Positions 40,777 through 50,849 of a stretch of DNA of 64,000 nt are shown here, piece after piece. The notes under the pieces are model-generated. The model did not search any database. It was given only the letters and a program-made list of their open reading frames with translations, and had not been told where the DNA came from. The stretch is from assembly GCF_004379255.2 (NCBI RefSeq), contig NC_056038.1:10206729-10270728 (forward strand). The letters run 5' to 3'. The stretch comes from Salvia splendens. Lineage: Eukaryota > Streptophyta > Magnoliopsida > Lamiales > Lamiaceae. Within the stretch, counting starts at the first letter, position 1; every line of letters begins with the position of its first letter. The position numbers were made by a program, and so were the translations under genes.

Positions 40777-43700
40777 TCATAAACGCAACTGAAGAATAGT
40801 AGATAGTGGCAGAATGATGCAGGTGATAAAGCCAGCCATCGTCACGGAAGCCGAAGAAATGCTGGCGGTGGGAGGAGTTTCACCGTAGCCATCGATGCCG
40901 CCTCCCAGTGCCGGGTTACTCGAGTTCAAAACCGTTGGAGGAATACCTGTACCACCAAACCTACAATTGCCAATTCAAATAGTATAAGTTTGATCAATTA
41001 CTTCTGTTCAATAATTAATTAACGAAATGGTGATGGCTATTAATTACTTTTACGTACCCAGCTGGTGCTGCTCCCGATGAAAAGTCTGTCCCCGGAGTTG
41101 ACACCGTTGCCGGTGATGCCGACGATGATGTTGGGAAAACGCAAGAACCGGAGCCTGCTTGTTATATTTGTCATGTTAGTCATCACGACATGTATGATAA
41201 AAAAAAATCTTATTTTCATATGTAAGGATAAATTATAGTACTACTACTAGTATCATCTTTATAAAAAGCACCTCTACCTTTATTGAAAACTTACAAAAAA
41301 GCTACTCCTCTTCCCTAAAAAAAGATAACGTAGTAACAGTGGCTATTTTTGAAGATATTACTCTTATCTGAATCTTAGTGATTTAATATTCTGATTACAA
41401 ATTTTATAAGACTAATCAGAATATGACCGGATTTTATGATTTAAATAACTACTGCATGTGAAAATTAGGTAAATATATATGAAAAAAAGGAGTAGATATG
41501 GAGACAAGTGAAAGTAATTACTTGGATTGGCATTGGTGAGGGTGGCAGCTCCACCGAAATCACAGCTAGTTGGAGCTGGATTCTTCTGATAATAGGCGTT
41601 GAATGCATAGGATGCGTGATTCTCCAAAGTGGTTGGACTAGAGCAGGCGGCGCCGTCCTGAATAGCGGAGCAATCCGCCCCTCCAATCCCACATGCATAA
41701 TCAAGTGCTATCTGCAGAACAGACTCAGGCACCCCGCCCCGTGCCACGCACCAGCTCTGCCCCCCCGCTTGGACTGGTGGATATGTGCTGACTGCTGGTT
41801 GGCCGCCTCCGGGCGGGAGGGTGGGGTCTGTGGCGGGCGGAATGGGTGTGCCGGTGACTGGATTGGCGGAAGGAATGGTGACTAGTGGCGGTGGGTAGGT
41901 TCCGGTGGCTGGTGTGGTCACCGGATTGGTTACTGGGGTGGTCACTGGATTAGTTACCGGAGTAGCTGTGAAAGGAGGATTCATGGTGTCATGTTGAGTT
42001 GTTTGGATCAACTTTCTGCGGTTGTGTATCCTTTTTGCACTTGCGAGGAATGACCCTGAAAATAAGAGTGTCTAGTGGGATTCTTTCTTTTTTTAGAATA
42101 TACTCCACTTTAGTACTATCACATTTTATTTTATGAGATATAGTAGTGTAGTGTGTAACGTGTATGGATTCGGATCTTGTGTCATATTTTCGGATAAAGA
42201 TCAAAATTATTAATTTAATTACCCATAAATCAAGGGACATCACAAAAGATGAAAATTTAATTTGCATCTCATCTGCCACTTTTCTAGCAAAATATGCAAT
42301 GATGTGCCTGCCGATTTCAAACACGCCACCTACCACATTAACACATATCATCCTAAAGAAGTGAGTTAACATAGTCATAACACTTCTATGTGTTTAAAAC
42401 CGGTAGCAATATATATATATATATATATATATATAGAGTCTCATTATTCACAAATCCACTCTTAAAAAACGAACCACCGAACCATATCAAATTAGGGTTT
42501 TTAGATCTAGTTTTTTATGGATGAGAGACACAAATTTATCAATTATTTTCGCCTTCATCACGAGCCTATTTTAATTCATCCGAAGGTAAATAAGTATACT
42601 AACATGTTACGAAGATTTAACTTCATTCCAGTAGGTTTTTACTTCATTCCAGTAGGTTTTTACTTCATTCCAGTAGGATTATTACTTCATTCCAGTACGT
42701 AAATGCGGTTTCGCCGTCGCGTGCCGTTCTTTCTCTCTACAATATCTATCACCACCGCCACAACGCTGATATGGTATAATAAACACATGGAATGATGTAA
42801 TAAATTATTGGAATGAAGTATGTGTAGAAGCATTTGAAGTCCTACTGTAATGAAGTAAAAACCTTATCCAATGAAGTAATAACGTTTCTGAATGAAGTAA
42901 TAAACTTACTTGAATAAATTGCATTTTTTAATGTAAATAAAGTAGAAACTCAGGTCAATGAATTCAAATGAAACATATGTTGAATCATTTCAAAACCCAC
43001 TGGAAGAAAGTAAAAACATGTTGTAGTTTCAAGGTATTACGTACGAAATGAAGTAATAAACCTATACAATGAAGTAAAATGGGCCTGTAATGAAGACCGA
43101 AAAATTTACACAGCAGCACATCTCATCAAATAAACTAGATCTAATGGCCCAGATTTGGTCTCTAGTTCGGTCTTTAAAATTGGTTCGACATTGATCACAA
43201 CTCTCTATATATATATATGGATGTATTCATTTCCTTTTTGCATATTTCCTCCTTTTTCCTTCTTGATCTCAGCCCCACGATTTTGTCATCCGACGGTTAG
43301 ATTGGTGCCACGTGTCATTTAATAATGCATATTTTCAGTTGAATAATGCACACCGACTAATAATGCACCATTATAGTGTAATAATGCAGATCATCTGGAC
43401 CGTTGATGAATGAGATCTAACGGCCCATATTAAGAAGGATAAAGGATCTAAGGGATGAATAGGAGAATAACGCTCCCCTATATATATATATATATATATA
43501 AAAGTGTGATCAAATACAAACTCTCTATAATACAAACTATACAAACTGATGTCAACGGGGGCTGATATCAACAGAGTGTACAAATTCTGTCAACGGGGGC
43601 TGATATCAACGGAGTGTACAAATTCTGTCAACGGGGGGGCTGATGTCAACGGATTGTACAAATTCTGTCAACGGGGGTGTACAAATTCTGATTGTTCGAT

Positions 43701-44598
43701 GTCAACGGAGTGTACAGATTTATAGGAAATGTTGACATTAGAATAACCATTGATTAATTGTATTAAGTGAGTAGGATTAAAGTTTGTATAGTTTGTATTA
43801 TATATATATATATATATCCCATTTTTATCAGAAATTAGGTGGATGAGATAATTGCGAAATTTTCATCTTTCGATGATTTAATTTCAGAATTTGAAAAGGG
43901 TGGCACGAACCAAGATTTGACCATTTATCAACAATTAATTATAGGATGTTATTGTAATTAATTTATTGGAAAAATGCATACATTTAGAATTAGTCCTAAT
44001 AACAGTTATTGCCTAGAAAGTAAAATCTAAGCATAATCAAACTTTTACATGGTGCCATATTTGCAAAAACATTGAAAGGTCGGGATTTTGGTCTTTAACA
44101 CAATTTAAAGCCCATGCAACTCCGAAGAAAAGTGAGGCCTTGACGTGTAAATTAGTTATTTAATTATGCATATTAAACCCAAAATTCAAACTAAAACAGA
44201 CGCACAAGAGAAAAATCATATGCACGATTTAGTTCTGCATATATATATATATATAGAGTCTCATTATATATATATAATATCTGTAGTTGTTATTCAGATA
44301 AAGTATTCTAGTGATATAATTCTGGTTGTTTCATTCATGCTTCTCCTAATTTTCATAATCATATGTATAACACACGAAAACACTAAAGCATTCAAAACAA
44401 TCCTATTCAGAATTACTCATAAGTTGGAGATAAGTTGAGACCAAACATTTTGAAATAAAAGACGATACTAATAATTAAAACCAATGTTCTTGAAAATAAA
44501 AACCACAAAATGTGCAGTATAGTAATGAATTAATTACCTGATGAGCAGAGAGAAAGGAGAAAGATGAAAAGGAGCTTGTTTGAAGCTGATGCATCCAT
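40777..44598 (-). CDS. X8-domain, probably GPI-anchored, callose-binding-type protein, 4 exons, 291 aa
   Basis: Exons at 44598-44538, 42055-41522, 41154-41058 and 40960-40777 join in phase (292 codons with stop). The first exon gives a signal peptide ([20 protein letters not shown]). Residues ~45-118 are a Pro/Thr/Val-rich linker ([18 protein letters not shown]). Residues ~120-205 form an X8/CBM43 domain with six Cys (SWCVARG, DYACG, ADCSA, AACSS, TSCDF, GSCVF) and conserved [13 protein letters not shown] Ser/Pro-rich spacer and a hydrophobic tail ([20 protein letters not shown]) suggest GPI anchoring. Plasmodesmal callose-binding proteins have this architecture and act at the cell wall on beta-1,3-glucan; the exact member is not determined. 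Intron 1 (2.48 kb) is swollen by three TA-flanked elements, and a retrotransposon sits about 410 bases upstream of the ATG. Confidence 0.88.
42435..43206. mobile_element. TA-flanked element G in intron 1 of the X8 gene
   Basis: 772 bp. Left end AGAGTCTCATTATTCAC, right end inverted AGAGAGTTGTGATCAATG. Subterminal GAACCACCGAACC / GAACCAATTTTAAAGACCG and ACCAAATCTGGGCCATTAGA relate it to A and F. The interior repeats ACTTCATTCCAGTAGG at 21-22 bases, and inverted AATGAAGTAATAAA. Confidence 0.7.
43218..43479. mobile_element. TA-flanked element E2 (relative of E1)
   Basis: 262 bp, ATGTATTCATTTCCTTTTTG to CGCTCCCCTA. Highly similar to 39924-40245 but with one fewer internal repeat unit and a damaged left terminus (AGGG reduced to GG). 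Confidence 0.75.
43501..43799. mobile_element. TA-flanked element H
   Basis: 299 bp between (TA)n tracts. The inverted ends contain AATACAAACTATACAAACT. The interior is a 38-bp repeat (GTCAACGGGGGCTGATATCA onward, about four copies) whose TCAACGG words are 16 and 22 bases apart. Confidence 0.75.
43800..44537. other. Rest of X8 intron 1, with a remnant TA-flanked end
   Basis: AT-rich intron sequence. At 44255-44267 the 13 bases AGAGTCTCATTAT, identical to the left end of element G, sit alone between two (TA)n tracts. Confidence 0.6.
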
Positions 44599-45005
44599 TT
44601 TAATTGTTGGGGTGGAAGAGCGATGGAGATATCTGTATAAGTTAATAATGGCGTCGTCGCAGTTTTTTTAAATACACAGATTTGATGGAAAAGTCGGCTG
44701 GGAAAAAAGAGCAGGGTTAAGGATGGAAGGTATAAAGTTAAAGAAAGAAGGAATATGTGGAGTTGATCGCCAAGAAAAGTGGTTGCTTTGTCATGAAGAA
44801 TGAAATTTTGAATATATTTTGCCTCAAAATACTGGAAAGAATCATCCACAAAAAGAGACCATACTAATTCAAATTTAATACTCCATATTCCTACGATTGA
44901 ATTCCATTTAGAAATAGATACTGTTGTCTTTGATTGATTTTGTTTATGTTGAGTGGAATGTGGCGAAGTGGTGAGTCTCACATGCACATGCACATGCATG
45001 CATAT
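44599..45005 (-). promoter_or_regulatory. Upstream region of the X8 gene
   Basis: About 410 bases remain between the X8 start codon and the LTR retrotransposon. No clear TATA box was assigned. Confidence 0.4.
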
Positions 45006-45760
45006 TGATGGGGTGCGTACTAAACAAGCCCAACAGCAATGACGGCCCATCAGCCCAAAGCCCAAGGAAGAGTATGAGTTCGGCATTACCAAAGAGTTCG
45101 GCCTCAGCCTACAGCTCGGTAAAAGCCAACCAATCAAGCTCTGCTCTCAGGTCGGCATCAAGCTCTACTCTCAGATCGGCAACCAAAGCAGTTCGGTCTC
45201 AGTATTCGACCGAACAAAGAGTTCGGCCTCAGCCTACAGCTCGGTAAAAGCCAACTAATCAAGCTCTGCTCTCAGGTCGGCATCAAGCTCTACTCTCAGA
45301 TCGGCAACCAAAGCAGTTCGGTCTCAGTATTCGACCGAACAAGGAGTTAGTGGACCCATACAGGATTTCCACAACTTCCAACACACCCACTACCACGTGG
45401 TGTCAACTCAGGCCACGATCGTAGGCCATGACCTACGCTACATCCACGATCTTAGGCCATGACCTCCACGACATCCACAACCATCATTAGTGGTGATGCA
45501 AGCCACGATCTTAGTTCAATGTATAAATAGAACTTAGATCAGATAGAAAAAGGTTAAGTTCTAAGAAGCTCTCTAGAGATAAAATATCAAATAGCAAGTC
45601 TGTATTGTAAGCTGTAGAAAACAGATCAAGCAATACAACTCTGCCCTCCCTTCTTCCCGTGGACGTAGATTTACTTCAGTAAATCGAACCACGTAAATTC
45701 ATTGTGTCGTAGTCTTTATTCTCTACCAGCATTTACTAACATCAGAAATTCGCGGATTCA
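45006..45760 (+). repeat. 5' LTR of the Tat-like element
   Basis: Begins about TGATGGGGTGCG and ends GGATTCA just before the PBS. It contains a TATA box (TATAAATAG at 45522-45530) and a 125-bp tandem duplication (45091-45340). The left boundary is approximate because the 3' LTR is outside the window. Confidence 0.65.
45091..45340. repeat. 125-bp tandem duplication in the LTR
   Basis: The unit starting AAAGAGTTCGGCCTCAGCCT occurs at 45091 and 45216 nearly unchanged. It is rich in AGTTCGG and GCTCGGTA words. Confidence 0.85.
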
Positions 45761-45764
45761 TCAC

Positions 45765-45782
45765 TGGCGCCGTCTGTGGGAA
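45765..45782 (+). other. Primer-binding site of the Tat-like element
   Basis: TGGCGCCGTCTGTGGGAA, identical to the PBS of the copia element at 7265-7282. Confidence 0.8.
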
Positions 45783-45839
45783 GCAGAGAACCAAATTTGT
45801 GATAAAGCGAATTTTTGACCCTTTTTCCACCCCAAAAAA

Positions 45840-46916
45840 ATGCATACCAGATCACACACTACCCGTAATACCGTTCGTGAAAACCATGAGGAAGCTAGTC
45901 CAGCCCGCAGGTCCGGAAAACAGCCTCGGGAGACATCTACTTCCAGTTTTCACGATGAAGGAACAAGCCGCTCAAAAGGTCCACACATCGAGTCTTCCCA
46001 GCAGCCTGATTTGAATGAGGCTGTCAAGCTGTTCTTGGCTGAGAAGCAGGATGAGTTCTTAGCCTTCCTGCAAAAGAGCCAACAGCCGAAGACGAAAACG
46101 GTGGGTTCTCCTTCCTCATCCAGACATGAAAGTCACTACCGCAGTAGTGCCGTGTCTTCCAGGAAGAAGAATCCTCAACCCCGACATGTTCCTGTTCCTC
46201 CTCGGTACCGGAATCACAGGAGATCTCCATCTCCTCCATACCGAAGAGATGTCGGGTTCGCCATGTACGGAGCATTGAAGACTCCGTTCTCGGACGATAT
46301 CACCCGAACTCCCCTTCCACAGAACTACCGAACTCCGTCGATGACTTATGACGGGTTGGTGGATCCTCGTGACTTCCTGGGACGCTATCAGTATAATATG
46401 GCGAACCAAGGTCTCAATGAGGTCCATATGTGCAAGCTGTTCCCCGAGCTGCTTATCGGGAACGCAAGAAGGTGGTTCGATAGCCTCCCCCAAGGCAGCA
46501 TTAGATCTTACCGAGATCTAATGGAGGCTTTCCACAGGAGGTTCTTTCAGAAAGCGGAAGCCCGGATCATTTCGGCTCAGCTGCTTTCTATACGTCAAGG
46601 TCGCGACGAAAAGATCAACGACTTCGTGACGAGATTCCACAAGGAATGCCTACAAGTAGATGATCTCAACGATCTACTTGTCATTTCGGCATTCCAAAAT
46701 GGAATCCTGCCCGGAGCTCTCTACAGAAAGCTCGTGGAATGCAGTCCGCAAACAGCTCAAGAGATGTGGGACATTGCGGACAAGTTTTCTCGTGCCGATG
46801 AGGCAGACCGTCGAAAACGGTCTTTAGACAGCTCATCTAGAGAAGACAAAAAGAAGCCCGATCATAGCGATCAGAGGCTTCCTCGCCGAACACCTTCCCC
46901 ACCAAAGGAGGGATAG
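45840..46916 (+). CDS. Gag protein of the Tat-like element, 358 aa
   Basis: Open frame from MHTRSHTTRNTVREN. A charged, low-complexity N-terminus (to ~130) is followed by an Arg/Pro-rich stretch (PRHVPVPPRYRNHRRSPSPP). A retrotransposon gag domain covers about 165-290 (YDGLVDPRDFLGRYQYNMAN, ARRWFDSLPQGSIRSYRDLM, FHRRFFQ). The C-terminus is basic (RRKRSLDSSSREDKKKPDHS). No zinc knuckle before the stop. It should assemble virus-like particles in the cytoplasm, as gag does generally. An intact gag in an element without pol suggests it may be mobilised in trans. Confidence 0.82.
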   Translation: MHTRSHTTRNTVRENHEEASPARRSGKQPRETSTSSFHDEGTSRSKGPHIESSQQPDLNEAVKLFLAEKQDEFLAFLQKSQQPKTKTVGSPSSSRHESHYRSSAVSSRKKNPQPRHVPVPPRYRNHRRSPSPPYRRDVGFAMYGALKTPFSDDITRTPLPQNYRTPSMTYDGLVDPRDFLGRYQYNMANQGLNEVHMCKLFPELLIGNARRWFDSLPQGSIRSYRDLMEAFHRRFFQKAEARIISAQLLSIRQGRDEKINDFVTRFHKECLQVDDLNDLLVISAFQNGILPGALYRKLVECSPQTAQEMWDIADKFSRADEADRRKRSLDSSSREDKKKPDHSDQRLPRRTPSPPKEG

Positions 46917-47039
46917 CGGTCATCCGAGGTGATCGAAAAAGAGCAAGTGTGTTCGCAGATTGCGCTTAAAAGTGCCGAGCAATCAGTTCGGCACCATCAA
47001 GCATAGCAATCACAGCAGCCGGAGTCAGAGGCAGGCGAA

Positions 47040-47472
47040 ATGACCGAAATCACACCAGAGCCGAACTCGATGGTGTACGGCACTGAAGCAGTGATTCCGG
47101 TTGAGATCGGCATACCCAGTCCCCGAACTCAATTTCTCCTCAGAAATGAATGGTGACGGACTGAGAGCCGAACTAGATCTTGCCGAAGAAAGAAGAGAAT
47201 TGGCCTGCATAAAAGCAGCCAAATACAAGGAGCAAGTAGCCCGGTATTATAACCAAAGGGTGAAAAAGCTGCAATTTCAAGTGGGAGATCTCGTCTTGAG
47301 AAACAACGAAGTAAGCCGAGCAAAAAAGCTGAGCGAACTCGAACCCACATGGGAAGGTCCATATCGGGTGTCAGAAGTCCTCGGCAAAGGGTCTTACAAA
47401 TTGACTCACGTGTCAGGAGCACAAGTACCCCGAACATGGTACGTTTCCAACCTCAAAAAGTTCCATTTGTAA
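47040..47472 (+). pseudogene. Integrase C-terminal remnant
   Basis: The first frame has MVYGTEAVIPVEIGIPSPRT, the typical end of a gypsy integrase core. It stops at about 47134. The next frame continues with LDLAEERRELACIKAAKYKE, YYNQRVKKLQFQVGDLVLRN and WEGPYRVSEVLGKGSYKL, the integrase C-terminal GPF/Y-like module, and ends LKKFHL. One frameshift separates the halves, and everything between gag and this point is deleted. Confidence 0.8.
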
Positions 47473-48066
47473 GAGACAGTCCGGTCAGTCTTGAGTCCTG
47501 TTCGGTCAATGTGCTTTCTTTGGTTTGCTTGATCTTTGTTTGTCTCTGTGCGTTTTGTCTGTGTGTTTTGTCTGTCTCTGTGCGTGTCGTCTCTTACAAA
47601 TGTTACTGAGGTATCTTGTTCTTCGAAGGCTGATCCCCTTCTTAGAACATATACAAGCCAACGATTGTGAGTCAAAGCTTCTAAAGAGGATACAAGACCA
47701 CAATTCAGCTTAACAAGCACTTCGTCTGAAACGAACTGCAATAAGCCAACGATTGTGAGTCCAAGCTTCTCAGGAAGATACAAGACCACAATTCGGCTTA
47801 AGAAATAAGCACTTCGTCTGAAACGAACTGCAATAAGGGAAAGTCCGATCCACGCGATAAACCTCGCCGAATTAGGACGACCAAGTTCGGTCAAAGAAGT
47901 TTACCTCATAAGACCGAGGACGACCATGTCTAGTCAAAGAGGTTTACTGCATAAGACCACTTCGGTTAACTGGGAAAGTCCGATCCACGCGATAAAACTC
48001 GCCGAATTAGGACAAGGGAAAGTTCGATCCCGGCGACTAAACTCGCCAAATTAGGACACAAACCAA
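47473..48066. repeat. Repeat-rich 3' region of the Tat-like element
   Basis: A ~100-bp unit with AAGCCAACGATTGTGAGTC and CACTTCGTCTGAAACGAACT occurs twice (47650-47740, 47743-47835). A second unit, GGAAAGTCCGATCCACGCGA followed by CTCGCCGAATTAGGAC, occurs three times (47838-48057). Confidence 0.8.
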
Positions 48067-48430
48067 GTCCGGTCAAAGATGTTTATTTCATCAGACCAAA
48101 GACGAGTCCGGTCAAAGATGTTTATTTCATCAGACCAAAGACGAGTCCGGTCAAAGATGTTTATTTCATCAGACCAAAGACGAGTCCGGTCAAAGATGTT
48201 TATTTCATCAGACCAAAGACGAGTCCGGTCAAAGATGTTTATTTCATCAGACCAAAGACGAGTCCGGTCAAAGATGTTTATTTCATCAGACCAAAGACGA
48301 GTCCGGTCAATGATGTTTATTTCATCAGACCAAAGACGAGTCCGGTCAAAGATGTTTATTTCATCAGACCAAAGACGAGTCCGGTCAAAGATGTTTATTT
48401 CATCAGACCAAGGACCAAGTCCGGTCAAAG
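48067..48430. repeat. 39-bp tandem repeat, nine full copies plus a partial
   Basis: Unit GTCCGGTCAAAGATGTTTAT followed by TTCATCAGACCAAAGACGA, near perfect. Because 39 is a multiple of three, it keeps frames open on both strands without implying a protein. Confidence 0.95.
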
Positions 48431-48590
48431 AAGTTTACTTCATAAGACCGAGGACAAGTACGATGAAATTGTTTCGCAGAACTGTAAGCAGTGATAAAAG
48501 CGAAAGGAAAAAATTTCATTTATTAAATCTCGTTCGGCAGACAATTCAGCTCCCCTACGAGAAGGCATTACGCCATTACAAAGGACTATT

Positions 48591-49379
48591 CTACTGTCCT
48601 CGGTTGCTAAAGTTAAGCCACCTATCTGCAAAATCCTCTGGAAGCCGAGTTCGGTTGTTCCGAGCAGATGAAGAATAAGCAGGTCGACGAGATGCTATCC
48701 TCGACCCAACACCTCTTCCGCGAGCCCCAGAAGCTCTAACCCCTCGGCGATGAAGAGTCTCTGCAATAAGCATCTGCTGATCTTGCTCGCTCATAGTCAC
48801 AACTCCTCGGCGAATTTCAGTCCGTCCCTGTCTTGACGATTCCGGTTGCTCCTGAGCCCGTTCTCGTCTTGACGTTTCCGGCTGTTCCGGAGTTCGTTGT
48901 TGACTTGGAGTAGGATTTTGAACAAGGGAACCAGAGGCTTGATCTGGAGTGCGAGCATCTGTTGGCGGGAAATGCCTAAGGAATCTCTCGATTGAGGGAC
49001 GCCGGGAAAGAATGATGTCGTACCGAGAAGCCCAGCGCCGTAATGATTTCACAACTTGTTGGCAAGCCGAGCTCTCCAGCGCATTGTTCCTCCGGAGTAC
49101 ATGATATTCCTCCCACAGTTCGTCAACTCGACTCTGAACATCTGATATGGTCACTCCCCCGCGCACACGGATGTAATCCTCGTACGCAGTCCTCTCAGCA
49201 ATGGTCGTATTCAGCTCGGCCTCCAGATCCTTCTTATCGGACTCTAAGTCCTTATTATCGGCCTCCAGCTTCACTAAACGAGCCAGAAGCTCGTCATTCT
49301 TCGTCTGATCGGCTATAGCTCTTTTCTCAGCTTCGTCTAAAGCCGAAGAGTACAGCCGTTTCCAGTGAAGTATCTCCAT
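48591..49379 (-). CDS. Antisense accessory gene of the Tat-like element, 3' portion
   Basis: A 262-codon frame starts MEILHWKRLYSSALDEAEKR. A coiled coil follows (LARLVKLEADNKDLESDKKD), then a segment with YDIILSRRPSIERFLRHFPP and a Pro/Glu/Arg-rich C-terminus (RRGVRASGARGRGVGSRIAS). It lies downstream of the other exons on the same strand and is probably the last exon or a second frame of the same gene. I could not confirm the splice. Function unknown; such antisense ORFs are a lineage marker of Tat/Grande elements. Confidence 0.55.
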   Translation of the reverse strand: MEILHWKRLYSSALDEAEKRAIADQTKNDELLARLVKLEADNKDLESDKKDLEAELNTTIAERTAYEDYIRVRGGVTISDVQSRVDELWEEYHVLRRNNALESSACQQVVKSLRRWASRYDIILSRRPSIERFLRHFPPTDARTPDQASGSLVQNPTPSQQRTPEQPETSRRERAQEQPESSRQGRTEIRRGVVTMSEQDQQMLIAETLHRRGVRASGARGRGVGSRIASRRPAYSSSARNNRTRLPEDFADRWLNFSNRGQ

Positions 49380-49581
49380 CTCCTTGAGTACAAAGCAGCT
49401 ATATTAGTTCGGCAGCTGTACCGAGCGGATAGTAAAATACAACAGGAATAAAGGCGAGTACGAAAAGCTATACGAAGACAAGTGTAGAGAATTTTTCATT
49501 CACAAGGAAAATTTTTTACACTAGGAGGGCTTCAAGGCCCTTTTACAAGGAAGAAACTAGACTAAGAGAAGGGAGACGAAA

Positions 49582-50427
49582 TCATACTCCGCCAGCTTCG
49601 TCTCCGGCTCCTCGGTCTGGTCCAGCTTCTTTCTCCTGAGCTACCTCAGCCTCGGCCTCGCATCCTGCCGGCCTCGCCTCCGCCTCCTGATCGGCTTCCT
49701 TCTCCGGATGCCCGGCCCGCTCGACTTCGGCCTCCTGCTCCAGCGGCTCGGCCTCACCCTCTCCGTTGTAAGTCGAAGCGGGTGAAACGGGTCCCACGGA
49801 GGCAAAGATAGCCTCCAGGTTCTCGTCCCGATCAGCTCGACAACTCCGGACTCGGTCTGCAGAAAGCAGGACCGAGGATGAAGCGAGCTCCTCAAGGAGC
49901 GGCAGATTCTGAAGCCGAGCTGCTATCTCTCGGCTGTACAGAGGCAGCACGACGTCGGCCCCCTGCTCGCCCTTATCGGTAATTAGCCTTACCAGACTAC
50001 CGACAAAGGCCGAGAACTGGCCGCTCAAAAAGAGTTTCTCCGTGTAAACACGGAGAGCCTCCCCCTGGGCAGCCACGGCGGCAGCCTCCTTCTGAGCCTC
50101 CCGGTGCTTCGTCTGCTCTTGCAGGATGATGAGCTGGTTTTTGGCTGACCGGGCTTCATCCTGAGCCGAGATCCTAGCAGCTCGGGCCCTCTCAAATTTG
50201 GCCTCAGCCTGTTCGGCCAGACTACGAGCAAGATGCAACTTCTTCTGCATCTCCTCGTAGTCGTGGGATGCTTTGGAGAGCTCCACGGAGACGAGCTTGG
50301 CTCTCTGAAGATGAACAAGGAAAAAACTCAACAGAATGGCCATCAAAAATGTGGAAAAGAAGCCAAGTCAGAAAGCTTACCTCCACAAAATTCGTCGGCC
50401 ATTGAAAAGGCTCAGGGACGTGTTCCG
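49582..50427 (-). CDS. Antisense accessory gene of the Tat-like element, middle exons
   Basis: The exon piece 50427-50381 (PEHVPEPFQWPTNFVE) continues the frame broken by the Athila insertion, ending in a GTAAGC donor. After an acceptor at 50305, exon 50304-49582 begins RAKLVSVELSKASHDYEEMQ. It is a long coiled coil (to ~110), then a globular stretch (FLSGQFSAFVGSLVRLITDK) and a Glu/Ala-rich acidic tail ending at a stop at 49582. High GC and Glu/Ala bias distinguish it from host genes. Confidence 0.6.
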
Positions 50428-50620
50428 GGATGTGACAAACTCATAGTTTAGGATGTTTAGATGGGTGATTAACACATGTTGTCGAATCTTTTGAGGTATA
50501 AAGTATATGTTTCACCCACTTTTCAGCTATTTTTTAGAGTTAACAAGTTTGTCGGAGTTTTGATGCAAGAACAGGTCTAAAACGGGCAAAACGGAGCGAA
50601 CGGGCTGACCACAGAATGTT

Positions 50621-50812
50621 CGCCCGACCGGGCGAATTTCATATAAAAAACGCCCGGTCGGGCGAAGAAAACAGAAAGTTCGCCCGACCGGGCGTTTTTC
50701 ATCCAACAAAACGCCCGACCGGGCGTTTGAAGCCTCATCGCGATTTACCCAGATCGCCCGACCGGGCATATTCCGACTTACAGATCGCCCGACCGGGCGA
50801 TTTGTCGCTGTT
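50621..50812. repeat. Six GC-rich palindromes in the Athila LTR
   Basis: CGCCCGACCGGGCG occurs five times (one with a final A) and once inverted as CGCCCGGTCGGGCG. CGCCC/GGGCG arms surround a 4-base centre. Intervening DNA differs between copies. Confidence 0.92.
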
Positions 50813-50837
50813 GCCAACTTTGCCTCTTTCTTACTCC

Positions 50838-50849
50838 GGATATAAAAGG
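50838..50849 (+). promoter_or_regulatory. TATA box of the Athila LTR
   Basis: GATATAAAAGGG just downstream of the palindrome cluster. It would place transcription start near 50870-50880. The palindromes would then be in U3. Confidence 0.65.

Noticed and set aside
44166..44438. 90-codon frame in X8 intron 1
   Set aside because: Crosses (TA)n tracts giving YIYIYI runs; intron noise.
48051..48678. Open frames on both strands encoding repetitive peptides (MFISSDQRRVRSK repeats and the antisense equivalent)
   Set aside because: They are produced by a 39-bp tandem repeat whose length is a multiple of three, inside the 3' region of a retrotransposon; no domain or start context.
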